From: Alphaproteobacteria bacterium
Lineage (GTDB): Bacteria > Pseudomonadota > Alphaproteobacteria > Rhodobacterales > Rhodobacteraceae
DNA: 64,000 nt
Direction of reading: 5' to 3'
Assembly (NCBI GenBank): GCA_030425925.1
Contig: JAUHZO010000016.1
Span: 1 to 64,000 of the forward strand
Under the pieces are notes generated by a model. It ran no database searches. It saw only the letters and a list, made by a program, of their open reading frames with translations, and was not told the origin of the DNA. Both the position numbers and the translations under genes were made by a program. Each line of letters starts with the position of its first letter. Positions within the stretch are counted from its first letter, which is position 1. Positions 60,348 through 64,000 of this stretch are shown piece after piece.

Positions 60348-60448
60348 CCGCTGTGAGTGGGAAATCGAGGGCTCTCGACCCTTGGGGCCGGGTCCGCGGT
60401 GGACCAGAGGGATTGCGGGGCTGCCGCCGCCACGGTAAGGCGCGGCGC

Positions 60449-61219
60449 ATGCCCAGATATGCGCTTTTGGTGGAATATGATGGCCGGCCCTTTGCCGGAT
60501 GGCAGCGCCAGGCCGATCAGCCCTCGGTCCAGGGCGCCATCGAGACCGCGCTGGCCCGGCTGGAGCCGGGCCCGCGTACCATCGCCGCCGCGGGCCGCAC
60601 GGATGCGGGTGTGCACGCGCGCGGGCAGGTGGCGCACTGCGACATGGTCCGGGACTGGGATCCGTTCCGCCTGTCGGAGGCGTTGAACTATCACCTCAAG
60701 CCCGCCCCCGTCGCCATCCGCGACTGCGCCGCGGTGGAGGCCGACTGGCACGCGCGTTTTTCGGCGGTGGAGCGGCGCTACCTGTTTCGGCTGCTGACCC
60801 GGCGCGCGCCGCTGACGCTGGAGGCGGGGCAGGTCTGGAAAGTGCCGCATGATCTGGATGTTGCGGCGATGCGCGAAGGGGCTGCGCACCTGCTGGGCCA
60901 CCACGACTTCACCACCTTCCGCTCTGTCATGTGTCAGGCGAAATCCCCGGTCAAGACGCTTGATGCGCTTGAGATTTCCCGGATCGACACCCCGGCGGGA
61001 CCGGAGGTGCAGTTTGCCCTGCGCGCGCGGTCCTTCCTGCACAACCAGGTGCGCTCCATCGTCGGCACGCTGGAGCGGGTCGGGGCCGGGGCCTGGGCCC
61101 CCGACGACGTGGCCCGCGCGCTGCAGGCCGCAGATCGCAGCGCCTGCGGGCCGGTCTGCCCGCCGGACGGGCTGTACCTGACCGGCGTGGGATATCCACA
61201 GGATCCCTTTGCCGGATAA
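60449..61219 (+). CDS. truA: tRNA pseudouridine(38-40) synthase
   Basis: A 256-residue enzyme that isomerises uridines 38-40 in the tRNA anticodon stem. The catalytic motif is [15 protein letters not shown] (Asp52), the start [19 protein letters not shown] is typical, and [15 protein letters not shown] and [13 protein letters not shown] are family motifs. The ATG at 60449 gives the standard length; the much longer frame upstream is antisense to ycjX and is rejected. It meets the dioxygenase-like gene tail to tail with 6 bases between. Confidence 0.96.
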   Translation: MPRYALLVEYDGRPFAGWQRQADQPSVQGAIETALARLEPGPRTIAAAGRTDAGVHARGQVAHCDMVRDWDPFRLSEALNYHLKPAPVAIRDCAAVEADWHARFSAVERRYLFRLLTRRAPLTLEAGQVWKVPHDLDVAAMREGAAHLLGHHDFTTFRSVMCQAKSPVKTLDALEISRIDTPAGPEVQFALRARSFLHNQVRSIVGTLERVGAGAWAPDDVARALQAADRSACGPVCPPDGLYLTGVGYPQDPFAG

Positions 61220-61225
61220 GCCTTT

Positions 61226-62035
61226 TCAACTGGCGGCTTGGCGGCGGTAGATCACCGGGAACCAGTCTTCGCGCAACCGCTGGCCCGGGGTCATGTCATG
61301 GCCCGGAAACGGCGGCGAGGTGCGGCCCGGACGGTCCACATAGCGCGCGTCGTCGCCCACCAGGCGCAGCGAAAAGGCACGGCGGCGCGTGGCGCTTTCA
61401 TTGCCGCGCGCGCCGTGCAGGATGCGGAAGTTGAACGCCACCGCGTCGCCCGGCTCCAGCTCCCATTCGCGGATGTCCATGCCCTCGGCATCCGGGTCGG
61501 GCACCGGCATGTAGGCGGTTTCGTCGGGATAGAAGTTCTCCTCGGACAGCCAGCGCGTTGGCAGCACCGGCTTGGCCCATTTGTGCGACCCGGCAACGCA
61601 GCGCAGGGTCGCCTGCGCCACGGGATCGACGGGCGACCAGAAGCTGACGGTCTGTTCGCCCTCGACGAAATAGTAGGGCCCGTCCTGATGCCAGGGCGTG
61701 GGCTTGGAGGTGCCCGGTTCCTTGACCAGCACGTGATCGTGGAACACCTGCGCGCTGTCCGAGACCATCAGATCGGCGGCCACCTCGGCCGCGGGCGAAC
61801 TGCGGATCACGGTCTCGAATTCGGGAATGCGGGTCCAGTTGCAGTAGTCGTCGAAAAAGCGCCCGGTCTCGCCGGGTTTGAGGTTCTCGGCCGCATAGGG
61901 CCCGGGTTCGGCCATGTTGCGGGCGATGCCGTCGCGCAGCGTCTCGACATGATCGGCGAACAGCCCGCGGATCACGACAACGCCATCCCTTTGATAGGTG
62001 TCGATATCGGCAGGGGAAATCAGCGGATGGGGCAT
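61226..62035 (-). CDS. Phytanoyl-CoA dioxygenase (PhyH) family protein
   Basis: A 269-residue Fe(II)/2-oxoglutarate-dependent oxygenase-like protein. The metal triad is visible as PWHQDGPYYF (His116, Asp118) and RILHGARGN (His207), and Arg residues around 217-219 could bind 2-oxoglutarate. Such enzymes hydroxylate acyl-CoAs, ectoine or other small molecules; the substrate here is unknown. The gene is followed at 16 bases upstream in transcription by the DUF3726 gene, so it may be in the same operon. Confidence 0.87.
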   Translation of the reverse strand: MPHPLISPADIDTYQRDGVVVIRGLFADHVETLRDGIARNMAEPGPYAAENLKPGETGRFFDDYCNWTRIPEFETVIRSSPAAEVAADLMVSDSAQVFHDHVLVKEPGTSKPTPWHQDGPYYFVEGEQTVSFWSPVDPVAQATLRCVAGSHKWAKPVLPTRWLSEENFYPDETAYMPVPDPDAEGMDIREWELEPGDAVAFNFRILHGARGNESATRRRAFSLRLVGDDARYVDRPGRTSPPFPGHDMTPGQRLREDWFPVIYRRQAAS

Positions 62036-62050
62036 GTCGGGGCCTTCTGT

Positions 62051-62572
62051 TCAGTCATTGTCGATATCGCCGGCCCCGGCCCCGGCCTGGCGGGACCCGG
62101 CGCTGGCGGGCACGTAGGTCCGTGCCGCCAGTGTGCCCAGCCTTGCATGCAGCGCGTCGGGCACCGCGATGCGGGGTGGCAGGGCGGGGCGGGACGGCGT
62201 TTCGGGATCGGCCAGAACCGCCAGCCGCGGCTGGGCGCCGTCCCGCTGCTCGACCCGGCACTCGACCAGCCGGACCGGCAGCAGCCGTGCATAGGCCAGC
62301 GCCAGCGCATCGTCGCCGGGGTGCAGCGTCAGGCTGACATCGCTGCCCGTCAGGGCCACCGCGCGCAGCACGTCGTCCATCAGCAGGGGCAGGCGCAGGA
62401 TCGGGCTGTCCTCGGGATCGTCCAGCGCCGCCAGCACCGCTTCGGGCGCGCGGCCCGCGCCCAGGTGTACGGCGACCGCCTGGCCGAACTGGTCTGCCTG
62501 GCCATGGGGAAAGCCTGCACCCACCGCGGCCTTGCGGGCCAGCGCGCTGATTTCGTTGGCGGAATAGCTCAT
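62051..62572 (-). CDS. DUF3726 family protein
   Basis: A 173-residue protein with the family's starting segment SYSANEISALARKAAVGAG and its characteristic end TYVPASAGSRQAGAGAGDIDND. No known catalytic motif is visible. Its ATG overlaps the stop of the next upstream gene (ATGA), and the dioxygenase-like gene follows 15 bases on. The role is unknown. Confidence 0.78.
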   Translation of the reverse strand: MSYSANEISALARKAAVGAGFPHGQADQFGQAVAVHLGAGRAPEAVLAALDDPEDSPILRLPLLMDDVLRAVALTGSDVSLTLHPGDDALALAYARLLPVRLVECRVEQRDGAQPRLAVLADPETPSRPALPPRIAVPDALHARLGTLAARTYVPASAGSRQAGAGAGDIDND

Positions 62573-64000
62573 GCGCCTCTCACCGGAAGCCACCAGTCAT
62601 CGGCCAGCGGCGTGCCCAGATCCTCGGGCAGAGGCGCGCCTTGCGCCAGCGTGACCCGTGTCCAGCGGTCGGATTTCGGATCGAACTTGGCCGCGCCGAA
62701 GAACGCCAGCTTGCAGCGCAGCATGTCGATGGGCAGGCAGGTGTGGCCGATCAGGTTGTCCTGAATCTCGGAATAGGGGTGGTGTGTCGCGGTAAGCACC
62801 CGGCGCAGCGCCAGTTCGTGCTGTGGATGGGCGGTGCGGAAGGCGCGCAGATCGTTCGGGCCGCGGTCCAGATCGCGGCGCAGCGCCTGCACGCGGCGGG
62901 CGATGTCCAGCGGGCTTTCCAGTTCGGCCCCGGCCTCTTGGTGGCGCAGGCCCAGGCGAGGTTCCAGTTTCTCTTCAGAGACATACCAGAACTGGTGCTG
63001 CTGCGACGGGCAGTCGAAATCGACCTCCAGCGCCCAGCCGAAGCCCCGGTCGATGGCGCTGCGCAGGTCGGCGGTGTTGGCAAAGGGCACGGCGCACAGC
63101 CCCAGCGGATCGGACATGCAGGCGGCCAGCCCGTCCACAAGCTCGGGATAGGGTTCCAGCAGCAAGGCGACGGTCAGTTCCTGGGCGTCTTCCGACAGGG
63201 GGGCGGCGCGCGTGAACAGCGCCTCGGGGTGCGGCGCGTCGGCGATGGCCCGGGCGATCTGCGGCCATTCGGTGCGCAGGGCTTCGATCCGGGCCTGATG
63301 CGCGGGATCCGGCACCTGCCATTCCTGCAGATGGGCGGCGGCGCGCGCGGCAAGGGTGTGCAGGCGGGCCCGCTTGTCGGCGTCGAGGCCGGGCAGCGCG
63401 CGCACCCGCGCCAGCGCGGTTTCGCGCGCCATGATCCAGTTGTTCAGAAGGACGGGATGCGACACCAGAAAGGGGGCCATGCCGAGCCCGGTGGAATTCC
63501 CGATCCCGAGATGACGCTTCAGCCGCGGGTCCAGGGCGCGCCCGCCCAGATGTTCCACCAGATCATGGGTGAAGCTGCGGATCAGCCAGACCGTCAGCAT
63601 CTCGGCGGCAAACGGGCCTTCGATGCCCGGGCGGTCCTCGATCAGCCCGCGATCGGCGATCCCGAACTTGCCGTTGCCATAGACGGCCGTGGTGCGCATC
63701 AGATACCCCACCGCGTCGATCTGCGCGGCGTCGGGTTGATGTCCTGCGCGCAGGCAGTCGACCACGTGGTTGAAAAGCCGGACGGACTTGTTGGCCCGGC
63801 TCAGCACCAGATCGCGTTCGGTAAAGCGCCCGGCCTCCTGCAGCGGGGCCTCGCGGCACAGACGTGCCAGCGCGTCGGCATCGGGGACACCGTCATACAG
63901 CACATAGGCGGTGTCCCAGGCGGTGGCGATCACCCGGTCGGTGCGCAACGCGTCGGGCAGGGCGTTGGAAACGGCGACAAGGCTGTAGACATGCCCGCCC
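62569..64000 (-). CDS. Unrecognised protein, 5' end beyond the window
   Basis: At least 476 residues; the frame remains open to the window edge (codons from 63999), so the start is not seen. The visible part is soluble and helical, with LVLSRANKSVRLFNHVVDCL, TAVYGNGKFGIADRG, RHLGIGNSTGLGMAPFLVSHP and YVSEEKLEPRLG. GIGNSTGLGMAPF may be a nucleotide- or cofactor-binding turn, but I cannot name a family. It is translationally coupled to the DUF3726 gene, so the two very likely act together. Confidence 0.7.
   Translation of the reverse strand, partial: GGHVYSLVAVSNALPDALRTDRVIATAWDTAYVLYDGVPDADALARLCREAPLQEAGRFTERDLVLSRANKSVRLFNHVVDCLRAGHQPDAAQIDAVGYLMRTTAVYGNGKFGIADRGLIEDRPGIEGPFAAEMLTVWLIRSFTHDLVEHLGGRALDPRLKRHLGIGNSTGLGMAPFLVSHPVLLNNWIMARETALARVRALPGLDADKRARLHTLAARAAAHLQEWQVPDPAHQARIEALRTEWPQIARAIADAPHPEALFTRAAPLSEDAQELTVALLLEPYPELVDGLAACMSDPLGLCAVPFANTADLRSAIDRGFGWALEVDFDCPSQQHQFWYVSEEKLEPRLGLRHQEAGAELESPLDIARRVQALRRDLDRGPNDLRAFRTAHPQHELALRRVLTATHHPYSEIQDNLIGHTCLPIDMLRCKLAFFGAAKFDPKSDRWTRVTLAQGAPLPEDLGTPLADDWWLPVRGA

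Noticed and set aside
1-64000. Insertion sequences, integrases, phage genes, toxin-antitoxin or defence systems
   Set aside because: I looked for transposase, recombinase, restriction and abortive-infection motifs among all plausible genes and found none.

Overview
The window looks like chromosomal DNA of a high-G+C alphaproteobacterium, most likely a marine Rhodobacterales (Roseobacter-type) species. This rests on the overall base composition, heavy use of overlapping ATGA/TGATG start-stop junctions, the many RTX-type secreted proteins, TRAP and ABC uptake operons, and housekeeping neighbours (truA, ileS, YcjX/YcjF homologues, DUF3726, DUF2339). It is an inference; no rRNA or marker phylogeny is available here. 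I found no tRNA, rRNA, CRISPR array, insertion sequence or phage gene.

Layout. 1-2651: the end of one RTX protein and a complete tandem paralogue. 2722-5594: a coupled pair, a thiamine-diphosphate enzyme and an FAD-dependent oxidoreductase. 5601-9072 (minus): a DUF1538 membrane protein, two P-II-like proteins and an odd chimera joining the start of a cation/proton antiporter to the C-terminal part of PstS. 9168-11585 (minus): an RTX-tailed glycoside hydrolase. 11586-12091: an AT-richer intergenic stretch holding a 16-bp palindrome and a bidirectional terminator. 12092-19072: an IclR regulator, a perfect operator-like palindrome, and a coupled operon of sulfatase, alkylsulfatase-like metallo-beta-lactamase protein, fused TRAP permease and TAXI binding protein. 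19182-26814: two back-to-back operator-like palindromes, a LacI regulator, a sugar ABC transporter, a GH32/43-like glycosidase and a 2-hydroxyacid dehydrogenase, followed by a convergent SDR. 27944-30375: ECF sigma factor, membrane anti-sigma factor and subtilisin-like protease. 30492-39431: oligopeptide-type ABC transporter plus two tandem CehA/McbA-type metallohydrolases. 39483-45526: DUF3253 protein, a 1512-residue nucleotidase/RTX exoprotein, a histidine phosphatase and a small unknown gene. 45591-64000: ileS, membrane and redox proteins, a CHRD/RTX exoprotein, a YcjF/GNAT/YcjX cluster, truA, a phytanoyl-CoA-dioxygenase-like gene, and a DUF3726 gene coupled to an unknown gene that runs off the end.

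How the genes work together. The recurring theme is scavenging of organic matter. At least five genes encode RTX proteins of the type exported by type I secretion, one with a glycosidase domain and one with a nucleotidase domain, but no type I secretion apparatus is visible in the window. Three separate solute-uptake operons (TRAP-TAXI, sugar ABC, oligopeptide-type ABC) are each co-transcribed with enzymes that probably process the imported compound: sulfate-ester hydrolases, a glycosidase with dehydrogenase, and PHP-type metallohydrolases respectively. The points most worth a second look are the PstS/antiporter chimera downstream of the P-II genes, the anti-sigma factor whose outer domain resembles the prodomain of the adjacent protease, and the sulfate-ester operon with its operator.
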